Both the position numbers and the translations under genes were made by a program. Source: Phytophthora hibernalis (Eukaryota > Oomycota > Peronosporomycetes > Peronosporales > Peronosporaceae). From it: a stretch of DNA of 64,000 nucleotides. The first letter of the stretch is position 1. The number at the start of each line of letters is the position of its first letter. Below, one piece after another: positions 1 to 10,776 of this stretch. Location of the stretch: assembly GCA_012656075.1 (NCBI GenBank), contig JAAKBF010000390.1, positions 620,001 through 684,000 on the forward strand, given 5' to 3'. The notes below the pieces were generated by a model. It searched no databases. It saw only the letters and a program-made list of their open reading frames with translations, and was not told where the DNA came from.

Positions 1-473
1 GCACCCGAGCCACGAGCCAACGACCCCAGCTTGAGTTCTCGTCGTCAAGTTATTGAGATCCTGTCTGCGTGATATCCGGATGGATATCCCATAAATACAT
101 TCTTTGCTTAAGAGTTAACACTGGTAAGTGCAGTGGTTCTTTCCGAGCCACGACCCTAGCTCGAGTTGTGCTTTCGTCATCATGTGTGACTCCCAGTTTA
201 ACGTACATGTATTGTCCTTTTCAGTTTATTTGCCGTCCGATTTTGGGGTAAAATCGGACTTCAGTACTCCGCTTTTTGATTTGTTAAAGTAGGCTGCTGA
301 CGCCGTAAAGTAAGGTACCCATCATTGGTTCGCGTCGCCTTCATTTTCGCTGAGCATAGAGGCGCTGAAGACTGAAGATGCAAGGTTGATGCTGGCGGTT
401 GCGGTGAAGAAGAGCGCCGTGCTCCTGGTGATTAATGATGCTGGCGCCGCTGCTGGCAGTGCCGGAGCTCTTG
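1..473. other. No gene recognised
   Basis: I see no convincing coding sequence, RNA gene or element end here. Short open frames exist, but none has a recognisable motif. The stretch leads into the tandem repeat that begins near 474. Confidence 0.5.
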
Positions 474-653
474 GCGCTGTCGGTGGCGGCGGAGACGAAC
501 TTGTCGCTGATGCCGGCGCTGATGCTGTCGGTGCCGGCGGAGAAGATCTTGTCGCTGATGCCGTGTCGGTGCCGGCGGAGAAGATCTTGTCACTGCGCTG
601 CTGGTAGTGCCGGAGCTATTTGCGCTGTCGGTGCCGGCGGAGAAGAAATAGTC
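474..653 (+). repeat. Imperfect tandem repeat, unit about 36-48 bases
   Basis: About four diverged units share the core GCTGTCGGTGCCGGCGGAGA, followed in most by a segment like AGATCTTGTCGCTGATGCC. Units begin near 477, 524, 563 and 627. The composition makes all frames open and rich in Ala, Gly and Arg, so the overlapping open frames are not evidence for a gene. Confidence 0.7.
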
Positions 654-764
654 TGTGCCCACCGTTTAGAGGGCCAATTTCGGTGGCCACACGCGACCCT
701 GCAGTTAACATTGAAGACACGGATCATATCGAGCCAAGCACAAACGAAGAAACCTAGGAAACAT

Positions 765-1104
765 CTAGTCGATCTGTATTTCAATTTTATTGGAGTGATA
801 TCCACAGTGTTTGTACAGGTTCAGACCTACTGAGTCTTTCTGTCGTGTGCAGTAGTATAGCGCAACCTTCATCACAGCGATGGGTCCGCGTGAAACGCCA
901 TGTTGGCATGATGTTGAATCCATCTCTTCAAAAGGTGAAAACGACACCTCGATAGGATTCAAGTCGGGCGAATACGGAGGAAGAAACAGCAACAACGCAC
1001 CGTTTGCGTGTACTAATTCCTGGAGCTCTTCATACATGTATCTTTGCGTTATCCATGACCACTATTGATCTGGGTAGAGGCCATGGATTTAGGAATGGAG
1101 CGAT
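765..1104 (-). pseudogene. Tc1/mariner (IS630-type) transposase relic
   Basis: The minus strand encodes the last part of a DDE-type transposase. Near 1055-1070 it reads VVMDNAKIH, which carries the second catalytic Asp of the family. After a frame change it continues with LLFLPPYSPDLNPIE, the hallmark block that ends in the catalytic Glu. The rest of the catalytic core and any terminal inverted repeats are absent. The frame break between the two motifs and the missing N-terminus show that this is a dead fragment. Family assignment to the Tc1/mariner/pogo group rests on these two motifs only. Confidence 0.8.
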
Positions 1105-1162
1105 TTTTGTCTTGAACACCGCTTGGTCACGGGAAACAATGCTACAAACGACACCAGCTGCA

Positions 1163-1567
1163 TCAGACCAAAAACAAACACCCGTGTTGAACAGTTGCAT
1201 TTACGTTTTCGGGAGTAATTCCAGTCATTTCGGAGTGATAGCGTGAACTTGGCAGTCGAATCATTACCAAAATATAGATGCAGTAGAGCAAGGGGATAAC
1301 AAATTCAAGGTAGGCAGTACTACGTAATAAACAGGCACTCAGTTGTGAAGAGCATTTCAAGGGATTTTTGCAAAATAGACCGACATATTGCGGATAAATC
1401 GTGGGGTGTTGTAGATTTCCCAGGAGACAACTTTCAATATCCCCGACACAGACTTTATCAGGACATAATCGGATAAATTGATGTACTTCACGTCCGAGAG
1501 CGACAACAGTGGAAGGGTTGAAGAGCTCCTGCCGATGATATCCCAGGTAAATTTTGAGTGCGGGCAC
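1163..1567 (-). pseudogene. C-terminal fragment of multicopy membrane-protein family
   Basis: The translated minus strand contains YLEFVIPLLYCIYILVMIRL followed by PSSRYHSEMTGITPENVNAT. This aligns closely with the gene ending at 37,758 (ESLIPVFYGCFVLSMVRLPN, then IRYHTDLEGVTTSNVNAT). The fragment therefore corresponds to the C-terminal half of that polytopic membrane protein. It lies in inverse orientation to the neighbouring fragment at 1640-2150, which matches an earlier part of the same protein, so the copy has been rearranged. I do not know the function of the family; several copies per genome are usual in Phytophthora. Confidence 0.7.
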
Positions 1568-1639
1568 TGACGATACAAGCGACTTACTGTATTGATGGCG
1601 TGAGAATATCCCACAACGTCAGCTCTTGCTGTCAGCTTG

Positions 1640-2150
1640 CGTCTCAATAATTATGACAGCATTTTCGGTTACACTTGCGTCTCACTTGATCTCTCCAATT
1701 CCGTTTTTCGTGGTTTCCACAGCTCCAGTATTGGGAGCAGTGTATTTGGTCCGACTGATACTGGGCAACCGCATCGTACGTCACATGGTGACGAACCGAA
1801 GCCAAAAAAACAATTCTCGAACTTCGTCAACGCTCAGACATTCATGGCGCTAGTATATCCAACCTACGAGGCACTGTTCCGCGCTCGGATTATCAACTTC
1901 TCGTCATCCCGCACTTACCCATGATAAACTGGGGACGAAGTATATCGTACTAAGATGTACTTCGCAACTGGAAGACATGATGCCGGAAGCAGTCATCTTC
2001 ACTGAACTTATTCAATTATGTCTACATGGCTACCTGCATGCAGGGCTCATCTTCAGTGGCGACTGCCATTGCCATAACTTTGATTGACCAAGCGCCGAAT
2101 CTGATCATGCTCTACATGATCAGATTTTGCGCTTGGTAAATCAAAGTTTC
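1640..2150 (+). pseudogene. Middle fragment of multicopy membrane-protein family
   Basis: Across two frames this plus-strand stretch resembles 36,450-36,900. FMALVYPTYEALF matches FMIIVYPAYQSLF of the fuller copy, and the bases from 1981 encode MPEAVIFTEL, matching MPEAVIFTAE. Frameshifts and stops break it, and it ends in a fold-back repeat. The matching C-terminal part sits just upstream but on the other strand. It is a decayed, rearranged family member. Confidence 0.65.
2078..2146. repeat. Inverted repeat, 32-bp arms, 5-base loop
   Basis: The arm 2078-2109 (starting CTTTGATTGACCAAGCGCC) is repeated in reverse complement at 2115-2146 with three mismatches and the loop CTCTA between. It lies inside the membrane-family pseudogene, and only one arm fits that reading frame, so the other arm is an inverted duplication. 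It would form a strong hairpin in single-stranded DNA or RNA. Confidence 0.85.
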
Positions 2151-2638
2151 TACATCGATGCAGTTATACAGTTCTATCGCGACTTTGTGAAACAGTCGGG
2201 GTTAACCCGCAGACTGCCAACTTGTTAGGTGCAGTATGCTTGCTGTGTCATGATCCAGGTTTCTTGTGTACGCTTCCAGTGCAAGCGTTCGCTGGATGGA
2301 GTACTTGTGACCGCAATAGCTGGCCTGATTCCACGGACGAAACATCTCCCATCTATCTATTTCTCGCTAGCATAGATGGCATCTCAGTTTGTAGTGCCGC
2401 ATCAAAAGTGAAGGCGAGGGCAGCTTCCAAGAATACAGGCTTAATAAATCGTTGTTGCTTTTTTCTTGCACTGCTGTTGGAGTCGCAGTATTTTCGGCGG
2501 GGATTACTTCGTACATGTACATGCCGTCACATCCCAGTTTCGATTTTTTGGTGTTTCTTTCTAGCACTTGCTGTGTGAAAAGTTTCAAAGTGTTCGCGCT
2601 AAAATCGAGAAACGTTCGTCTTAATTAACTGGTACACC
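2150..2638. other. No gene recognised
   Basis: I find no supported gene here. Short open frames on both strands show no motif, and the downstream end of the LpxK-like gene begins at 2639. Confidence 0.45.
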
Positions 2639-3858
2639 TTATCCGTAGACGTTTCTATTATCCAACACGGAGACGATACGCTTCATGACCTGTTCGCCAT
2701 TGTGCAACAGCTCCAGCTCGCACCTCATTACTCGAAGATCCACCTTCTGTGCAAGCATTGCCATCTCATTTTGGGATCGAGCAAAGTCCTTCTCTGTTGT
2801 CACAACAATCGCTGTGCCGCCATTGCCATGCAGCTCGCGTGACCAATCTACGATGTCATCGACGTCGCCTTCTGAAAACGCGTAGTGGTCGGGAAACGCT
2901 TTGACTGAGACACATCTCCAACGAACCATATTCTCGACCACGATCTTCACTGATTCAGGGTTGCCTACACCGCAAACCACTAGAACGGAGCACGCATCAA
3001 GCGGTAGCTCCTCACTTGCCAATGTATTCTCGTCGGTGCTGCTATTTGTTCCAGTCCCCAGCAACATCGCAGCAGGGACCAAGTCCACCACTTTCATTCG
3101 TGATGTCGCAACAATGGGCTTCCTCACATTCATCACCCCGTCAAACTTTTCAGTAGCGCCCGTGCTTCATCATCAGAAAGCAAATTTGCGTGGTGTACAA
3201 CAACCACATCCGCACGAGCTAAAGCCTGTCGAGGCTGCTCGCGTGAACTACCACACGGCAATAGGAGTCCATTCCCCAGCGGATGCAAGGCGTCCACCAT
3301 CACGATCTCCAAGTCCTTCACAAGTCTCCACTGTTGCAATCCATCGTCCAGCAAAATGCAACTTAGCGGTGCTGTCGGTCCTCCTAACTCCGCCACTTTA
3401 GCAGCTCCAACTGCCACACGATCACCTCCCAACGCCAATTGACACGCCGGAAACTGCTTGGCTAACATGCGCCACTCATCATCTCCATAACCCCGACTCA
3501 GCAGCAACGGCACTTGATCGTTAGTCGCATGCTTCAGGACGTAGTCAACGAGGAACTGCACGAACGGCGTCTTCCCCGTAGCTCCGAAGGTGAAGTTCCC
3601 CACACTGATTACTGGAATGTGCTGCGGGGCGATGCGTTGCGCGTGACTCAACTCCTGCGTCGCTTGCGGTCGACGATCCACCCGTACACGCGACTGAGAG
3701 CAGGCTGACTGCGGTTCATGAGGACGTCGATCGGCGAACGAGGCGAACGCAGCGCAGCTAGCACGGAGCCGTGCCATTGTCGGTGCCAACGGCGCAACAC
3801 CTGCGCCATAACGGAACGAGAGACGAGTGAGTGGTAATAAACAGTCGAAGAAATGCAC
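2639..3858 (-). CDS. lpxK: LpxK-like tetraacyldisaccharide 4'-kinase (one frameshift)
   Basis: The predicted protein of about 405 residues is the lipid A pathway kinase, which phosphorylates the 4' position of a tetraacyl disaccharide-1-phosphate with ATP. The start at 3858 is preferred because LLPLTRLSFRYGAGVA near the N-terminus resembles the usual LpxK beginning. The P-loop reads PVISVGNFTFGATGKTPF, and later family blocks include LLSRGYG and ILLDDGLQQW. Near 3133-3139 the frame ends in TGA and the protein resumes one base out of phase (NVRKPIVATSRM onwards). One extra G in the GGGG run would join them, so I treat this as one gene with a probable assembly error. LpxK is a bacterial pathway enzyme also known in plants. 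Location is unproven; the Arg-rich segment after residue 28 could fit an organelle but is not decisive. Confidence 0.85.
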
Positions 3859-4012
3859 TGCACCTGAGCTCCTGAGCTGCTACCACATCAAAGCACAAGT
3901 TAGATCGGCATGCACGTCATCGCTATCGCGAACCTATTCAAACAGAGCATTTATTCATTCATGAGGCTGAGCTACGTTCGCGAACAAAGAGCATGGCGCT
4001 CTGTTGACGGAC
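3859..4012. other. Intergenic spacer between LpxK and the sulfate fusion
   Basis: This short spacer separates two minus-strand genes. It holds the 3' flank of the sulfate-activation gene and the upstream region of the LpxK-like gene. I see no clear initiator element in it. Confidence 0.5.
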
Positions 4013-7000
4013 CTAGTTGAGCCAGAACTCGTCCTTGACACTAATTTCTCCTACCTTGAGCTTCTGCCACCGCTCGTGCGTCTCCTGTACGATCTGGATG
4101 GCGGCCTCAGCCGACGTCGGCTTCTCCTGCGAGAACACGTTCTCCGACTTACCCTCGGGGATTTTGTACTTCTTGAGCCAGTCCACCAAAGCGTCCAGCA
4201 CACCGGGCTTCACGCTCTGCAGGTCAGCCACGCTGTTAATCTTGTCGGCATCCTCATCGGTGAGGAAAGCACCAGGATCTTGTGGTCTACCTCACCCTGG
4301 TCGACGAGTTCAAGGCTGCCCAGAATCTTTACGGGGTTCACCGAACCCATAGGAAGCTGCTTCGCACCGATTTCAATGACGTCCAGCGGATCGTTATCGC
4401 CGCCGTTGCCGCTCTCGTCCTTCACACTTGGGTCCTCCCACGTCTGAGGGAGCAAACCATAGTTAAAGAAGGGCACACCGTACAGATAGTCGCGGCCGCG
4501 AGTGCCGTTGTGCGTGGTATCCTGCATGATCGGGTTGTATCGCTCTTCCTTGTTTACTTCCATCTTGTGCGCAATGCCCTTGGGGATCTCGACGATAAAG
4601 TTATACGAGCTGTTGTCTTTTGAGCCCACCGGGTGAAGTGGAATGTCGTGCCACGGTGAAATCCTCTCTCCCTTGTCATTCTTGAACTGCAGCTTATAAT
4701 CTGTGCGGCCGAACGTACCCTCCGACGAGAAGGAGCGCGTGGTGTCGACCACAGGATTGGAGAATTGCGTCGCGAACGGAATCCAGCGCGGGCTGTTGAT
4801 GTTCTGGTAATAGTCAATCATAATGTCCCAACCAGACTTGACCATGAAACCCTGAGGAACACACGTCGGCTTGTCCTCCCAGCCAGTAGGGATCTTGTCA
4901 CCCTCGCACTTCTGAAGACCCTCACGCGCCATCTTTCGCATACGCGAGCCAGAGATGGAAAGGAAGTCCTGCTTACGGCTGCTGTCCATGGGCTTCATCT
5001 TGTGGTCCTGCACGTCGTAGAACACCTTCGAGAAGGACAGGATGTTGAAGTTCTCCATACCCGGTGCCATGTGCAACACAAAGCGGCCATGATCGCCAGC
5101 ATAAATGTCGTCCTTGTCACCATCAGAGCGCTTAATACCAGCGGGGTCACGTCCAACTACGAAGAAGCTAGCGCCAGCGTTCTTACGGCTCTTGGCGTGC
5201 CACTGTACCTCGCGGGGACCTGCATATATCATCGGGGACGGCCAGATAGCAAGCACTGTGCTCTCCTTGTCCAACATGCCATCGCGCAGAATCGCTTCGT
5301 GCTGGCGCACACGCACATCAAGAGGCACATCGTCCTGCTTCGTCCAACCGCCAAGAGGAGACAACCACAGCACGGGGTTCTTGTATCCTTGCGCGATCAA
5401 TTGCTCGCGAGCGTTGTTCATCAAGTAGGCATGGCCGGCGTGCGTAGGGTTTCTTGTCTGGAAGGCGAGCACAACATCCGCACCCATTTCCTCGAAGCGC
5501 TTACGCAGTTCATTTGGGGTCAAGCGGTACTGGTCGAGGTCGTCGTTGTACTTGACACGAGACAGCAGCTCGATCTCACCGCCCAGCAGGTACTCGCCCG
5601 ACTTCAGAATCTCAGCAATGTACGGGTGTCCATTGTCCATCGCACCAAAGGTACGAGTTATACGCTCCTCCTTGCGATGGTCGAAGATCTCAGGCTCGTT
5701 CAGCAGTGCAAGCTCTTCACCAGAGGGCTCACCAGCACAACCTGCTTGAACTCACCAATGTGATCCTTCGTAACATCGTTGATCGGAAGGACAATGGGCA
5801 CAGGCATATTCACGCGCTGGCCTTTGGACACGAATTCACTCGAGTACTCGGAGAAGTTGGTTGGCTTGTGGAGAGCAAGATGGCCATCGGTTAGGTTGTC
5901 CGAGTCGTACAGCACGCTGCTGAAGTGCAGCGACTGCAGGTAGACACCCTCACGCATAAAGCCTCGCAGAGGAGCAGCCCACCCCTCACCAATCACCTGC
6001 AGCCAATGTACATCCTCGTCACGGAGCAGCACTCGTGGGAGTTCGTCGAAGCTATCAGAACGGGCAGTTCGCGGCTGGTCCGGAAACAGTGTCGGGAAGG
6101 TCGCAACGGCGTTGCCGCCATCGGCAACTGCCACACCAGGGTATCCACTAGGAGGATCATCCACACCAGTCAGCAGACCCTCGGCCTCCAGCTTGTCCAG
6201 GATCATCTTCACCTCATCGTCGAGCGACTGGCTCGAGGCGTTGAGGTGAATCTCCGGGTCAGCGGTTCTTCATACGGTGACGAGATGCCGGTAAAGTCCT
6301 TGATCTCTCCTTTGATCGCGCGCTTGTACAATCCCTTCACGTCGCGATCGGCAGCCACCGACACGGGCACGTCCACAAACACCTCGTAGAACGGGATGTT
6401 CATTTTCTTGTGGAGCTCTCGGACATCATCTCGACGGGCTCGGAAGGGCGACACCAGAGCAACGAGCGTAATCACACCAGCCTCCGAGAAGAGCGCGGAC
6501 ATCTCACCCACGCGGCGTACACTCTCGGCTCTGTCGGTCTCGGTGAAGCTCAAATCGCGGTTCAGTCCAATGCGCACGTTGTCTCCGTCCAGTCGGTACG
6601 TGTGCACGCGGCGATGCAGGAGCTCCTTCTCGAGGGCGCGGCCCACGGTGCTCTTGCCGCTGCCGGAGAGGCCCGTGAACCAGAGCGTGGCGCCCTTCTG
6701 CTGCAGCGCCGCGTAACGCTGCGGACGCGTGAGCAGCGACGAGTCGTAGTACACGTTGCTCTGCATGTCGAGCTTCTGCAGGCGCTGGTCGGCGCACACC
6801 TGGTCCACTTGCGTCTGATTGGCCAGGTCTGAGACGGCGATCGTGGGCGTGTAGCTACCGACGCTGGGGCTGCCCACACCCGCAAACAACGCGATAAGGA
6901 CGAGGTACGGCATGACCACGAGCGCGGCCAACACGAACTTCTTGACCAGCTCACGGCGCTCGTCGTGCTCCGGGCCACGCGAGAAGACGCGACTGGCCGA

Positions 7001-7057
7001 GCCCTCGTTGAGTTCGAGGTCTTCCTGCTTCACGGACGCGTACAGGGCGTCGCTCAT
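4013..7057 (-). CDS. APS kinase - ATP sulfurylase - inorganic pyrophosphatase fusion
   Basis: One gene of about 1,015 codons encodes three enzymes of sulfate activation. The start at 7057 (MSDALYASVKQ) is chosen because an initiator element lies about 60 bases upstream. Residues 41-61 form one hydrophobic segment, a likely membrane anchor. APS kinase follows with P-loop GLSGSGKST. ATP sulfurylase comes next, with the nucleotide-binding RNPTHAGH. The C-terminus is a soluble pyrophosphatase with DNDPLDV and many Asp/Glu residues. ATP sulfurylase makes APS and pyrophosphate, APS kinase makes PAPS, and the pyrophosphatase removes the product that would reverse the first step. Three single-base gaps break the frame, near 6256-6258, 5725-5727 and 4264-4265. 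Each is repaired by one more base in a short G run on the plus strand, so errors are likelier than decay. Confidence 0.93.
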
Positions 7058-7114
7058 GGCTGCACTTCCTCCGGTTACCTTGCTGCCTCCCGTGCGGAAT
7101 GGGAAATGGCGACA

Positions 7115-7131
7115 GGGAATGCGGAATGATA
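7115..7131 (-). promoter_or_regulatory. Oomycete initiator (Inr) of the sulfate fusion gene
   Basis: On the minus strand the bases read TATCATTCCGCATTCCC, a close match to the oomycete initiator core TCATTYYNCAWTTT. It lies about 60 bases upstream of the ATG at 7057, the usual spacing, and supports that start over the longer open frame reaching 7222. Confidence 0.65.
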
Positions 7132-8202
7132 CGAGGACCATCACTCTGACATCTCCTAAACCTAACCGACGGTTTCGACGTTTGTATGGGCCTTTGTATG
7201 GAGGATTACAGAGACGAGGCATACCAGCTTAGCTTACTATCGAAATGGCTACGTCTGATGATGTGCACCACTCACACCGGCACGGCGTCAGCACTCGAGG
7301 CGATCGGATGGCCTTGCGCAGTGCAGCTTGAGCAGCAACCGAGCAGTGCACAACCTTTGACTGGTGGGAGGGATCACGTAGGCCACTTCAGCTGGGTGAT
7401 CAAGCTGCGTATGTGAAGCGCTTCGCCTGGACTGGTTGGAGACCTGGCCAATCACCGAACATAACAAACGCACGTCGACCTTTTAGCCCGTTCAGCTACC
7501 GCGACCGACCGACTTCTTTTAGAAGTATAGTATCCTTCAGACGGGTACGTCAGAGAAGCTGTACCACCCGTCTATTCTGTCGCAGCAGGATCACCACCAC
7601 CGGGACTTTGACTAAAGCAAGTCCACGCCGTTGATTGGCCAACCGAACAATCAGGAACTTCGCGATCATTGGCCAGAAACGGAACCGCGCCGCTTCAAGA
7701 TCACGCACGTGTGTCCACAATTCGTTTTGGTCTCTACCGGCAATAGTCTCTATTGCCGCTTTTCAGGGGTCTTCGCGCGCTCCTCTTACTGCTGAGCCCT
7801 GTGGGGTGAATGCTGCTCAGTCAAGCTGGCGCCTGCTTCGAGTCTGTTGGGGCGACGATGCCGACATGCTCACGATTGACACGGCCTTCCGCCTCAAGTT
7901 TGAATGTTTGGTAAGGTTATTAATAGTTGGGGTGAAGTGAAAATTTCGTGACTCAATGCAGCTCGCCATGCCAAAGTGGCGCGTAACGATTCCGGAATGC
8001 TCTGTGAATCCCCGTCCAAATCTCTAATTGCCTACTAGCGTCGAAGATGTGAGTCTTGTTTCAGTGTTTCATCTAATCGCTGGAGCTGTAAACGTCGCCT
8101 CACAGCTTCGCAAACCCAGAACTAAAGCTACCACAAGAAATCTGTACATGGGAGATGAAGCCATGTTCTGTGTAGTGTGCGCAGGTTGAGTTCGATTGCG
8201 TG
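7132..8202. other. No gene recognised
   Basis: This intergenic stretch contains only short open frames without motifs. It presumably includes the upstream regulatory region of the sulfate fusion gene near 7132-7400. The rest is unassigned. Confidence 0.45.
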
Positions 8203-8381
8203 CGCAAATTTAATATCGGCGCACGGAATATGCGAGCCTATGCGCTGTGGACTCGACACCATGCACTGCGACGAGAGCTTCGAGTACGCGGCCTTTCGTG
8301 GATACCAATAAATAGGGGGTGAAAATAAATTCCATTAATGCCAACGCCACGGCTAATATTCTATCTACAACGTACCTAGTT
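8203..8381 (+). repeat. Dispersed repeat, copy 1 (second copy at 30,605)
   Basis: The segment begins CGCAAATTTAATATCGGCGCA and ends near CGTACCTAGTT. It matches 30,605-30,785 in the same orientation with scattered substitutions and small indels. It shows no coding potential. It could be a piece of an LTR, a solo LTR or a short non-autonomous element; the window does not decide. Confidence 0.75.
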
Positions 8382-8437
8382 GTCAGGACTTACACTACCG
8401 GTATGATACGAAGTATCGAACTTTATGTATATACATT

Positions 8438-8461
8438 TATATATATATATATATATATATA
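8438..8461. repeat. (TA)n microsatellite
   Basis: An uninterrupted run of alternating T and A of about 24 bases lies between the dispersed repeat and the truncated end of the Copia relic. It may mark a breakage point where the element lost its RNase H region and 3' LTR. Confidence 0.9.
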
Positions 8462-8519
8462 AATTGGTATGCGTGTACAACTATAAACTGCATTCTCCAC
8501 CGGGTATTTCGAAGAACGA

Positions 8520-9794
8520 AGTCAACTTCTTTGTATCCCCAGCACCTTTGCTGCGTCTCCCATGTCCTTGATGTCAAACTTCTTCGCCAATTGCTGCATA
8601 ACCCAGTCACTATCTACATCGTCCTCAATGACAATGATAACATCAGCCCTAGTACGGTCAGCCTTCCGCCGCGACGGCAGGTGTACAGACACGGATCAAT
8701 TGACTTCTGAGGAAACCCAGCGACAACAGGAATCAGCTGATTTCGTTGTTCCAAAGAAGTCCGCTCTACTTGAGCCCGTACAGCCCCTGTTAACAACCAT
8801 GCCGTATCATCTGAGCACGGAGTTCCTTTGGGCGGCTTCATCAGGATAGGACGGTCAAGGCTTGCCTCCACGTAAGCGTTCGGGACGTCTCCCTGGCGAA
8901 GTTGCCGTCTCCATTGCGCGGCCAATGCTGCCAGGAAGCGCACGCTCGTAGTCTTGAGTACTGGCGAATAAGTCTCTTCAAAATCAATTCCAAATCGTTG
9001 AGAAAATCCCGAGCTACAAGACGAGCTTGCAAACGCTCCAGCTCTCCACGCGAGTTGAACTTGATCTTGAAGACCCCCTTCGATGACACCACGTCCGCTC
9101 CGGCGGCCACCTTCACAACCTCCACGTCCCATTCGCCTGCAGGTCCCTTAATTTTTTCTCGATAACAGCTTTTCAATGCGGCCACTCAGGAGTCTGCTGG
9201 GCCTCGGCAATGGTGCGCGGGTTGCCATGGCAGACATGGCCTCCGAGATAGCAAGTTGCCGATCCTGCAACTTCATCCAGCAAATCCTGGGTCAGTGAAA
9301 AGTTGCTTTGCCGTCTTACTTTCTTACGTGACCCAAATACACGTCGTAGTGCGGCAGCGCTGACAGGGTTTCCGGCGTACTCGTCTTCATCACTGTCACT
9401 GCTGTTGTCCGGCTGCTGACCAATCTCGTGGGCTTTCCTGTGACGACCACACTGACACGGCGCTTGGACCCGGGATCAACCTGAGATTCCTGCGCTGCTG
9501 TTTTCTTCTCCTACAAAGAAGATTGTAGAATGTCCGTGGCTTCTGATGGGGTCACTGGTGGGGAGTCCGTGGGCAGGCTGTTTTCACCGTGGACCTCGTT
9601 GAGCGCATCTTGCGTCTCCTTCTCGTGCACATCCGCCTGTCAACTTTCTGGACGTCTGCACTCGTTACAATTTTTCTTGTTCGTGGAATGAAAAGCCGAT
9701 TTCCCTTCTGAGCGTCGCTGACCCCGATGATCACGGTCTTTTCTGCTTGGCGCTTCACCGATGCTGCTTTCTTTGTGCGATGTGCGTAGTGCAC
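8520..9794 (-). pseudogene. Copia reverse transcriptase, truncated
   Basis: Minus-strand frames give, in order, KGNRLFIPRTRKIVTSADVQ (linker before the polymerase), then KGVFKIKFNSRGELERLQAR, then FGIDFEETYSPVLKTTSVRF, then MKPPKGTP. These are successive blocks of Copia reverse transcriptase. The last recognisable block, near 8560-8640, reads VIIVIEDDVDSDWVMQQLAK and contains the region after the catalytic Asp pair. The domain is split over at least three frames and ends near 8520, so it cannot be active. Confidence 0.8.
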
Positions 9795-9981
9795 GTTAAT
9801 TCGAACCTCAGGATGTGCCCCACTATGGGTGGTTTACCAGTGAGCACGTCTAATGGGGTCTTGTTGCCTGCATTAGCTCTGGTTGGTAGTCGATTGCGGA
9901 TTTACGATGCGTACTTGACGGAGTCGCCCCAGTAGCGTTCAGGAAGTCAAGACGCTGACAGCATCGCACGACCTAAATTCA

Positions 9982-10776
9982 TCAACCTCCTTCCATTCTC
10001 TCAACCTTGCCGTTGGAGGCAGATGTGTCGGGAAGTGTCATTTTCTGCTTGACACCGTGACGCTTGCAGAAGGCGATAAATTCACGACCCTGAAATTCGC
10101 CGCCTCCGTTGGATCGGATAACCTTAACAGCTACACCATACTGACGCTCAAAATCTGGAAAAGATGCCATGAGCTTCTTCGGGGCTTCGTCCTTCTTTTG
10201 GAGAAGGTATACTCGATTGAAGCTTGATCCATAGTCCACGATCGTCAGCAAATGTTTGTTCCCGTTACGATCAGGGTTGATGTCGGTCTTTAGGTCCACA
10301 CCAAGCACTGCTCCGATTTCATCAGTGGGTGCCGAGGATGATGTACCCATCGTTGGTTGCTTCGACTTGGCTTGTTTAGCCTCCGCACTCGGCAGACAGA
10401 AGCGCAGCTTTTTCGACACCACCTCCATGTCATCCGTCAGCCCTTTGGAGTACATTCGAAGCAGATCCTGAAAATGCACCTGCCCTAGTCGCTCGTGCCA
10501 GTGTTGCAGTGTTGCTTTTGGCATCTCCACGAACATTGCCACGGTGTCAGCGTTAGCATCTCTGGTGTCACCACGCAAAATCCACATGTTGCCCTGTCGT
10601 TCGGCGACTGCGACCACATCACCACGCTGATTCTTCAGAGTGCACTCACTTACACCAAATGTTGTGGTAATTCCGTGCTCGCTCAGCTCCGTCACCGACA
10701 ACAGGTTTTGGCTCAGGTTAGGAACGTGGTGTACTTTATGAAGAAGGACTGATTTTGTTGTTGTGCCGCCATTCAC
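9982..10776 (-). pseudogene. Copia pre-integrase and integrase core with lost catalytic Asp
   Basis: The frame contains the pre-integrase segment (HHVPNLSQNLLSVTEL, then LQHWHERLGQVHFQDL) and then the integrase core. The first Asp is in GVDLKTD and the Glu in NGKVERM. The second Asp position reads IRSNGGGEF where the family has D before GG, so the catalytic D-D-E triad has become D-N-E. The zinc-binding cysteines after the His pair are partly lost. The element could not integrate with this protein. Confidence 0.8.

Noticed and set aside
386..833. Ala/Gly-rich or Arg-rich frames on both strands
   Set aside because: They are products of the tandem repeat composition.
4765..5763. A 332-residue plus-strand open frame
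   Set aside because: It is antisense to the ATP sulfurylase part of the fusion and shows no motif; GC-rich coding DNA often leaves such shadow frames open.
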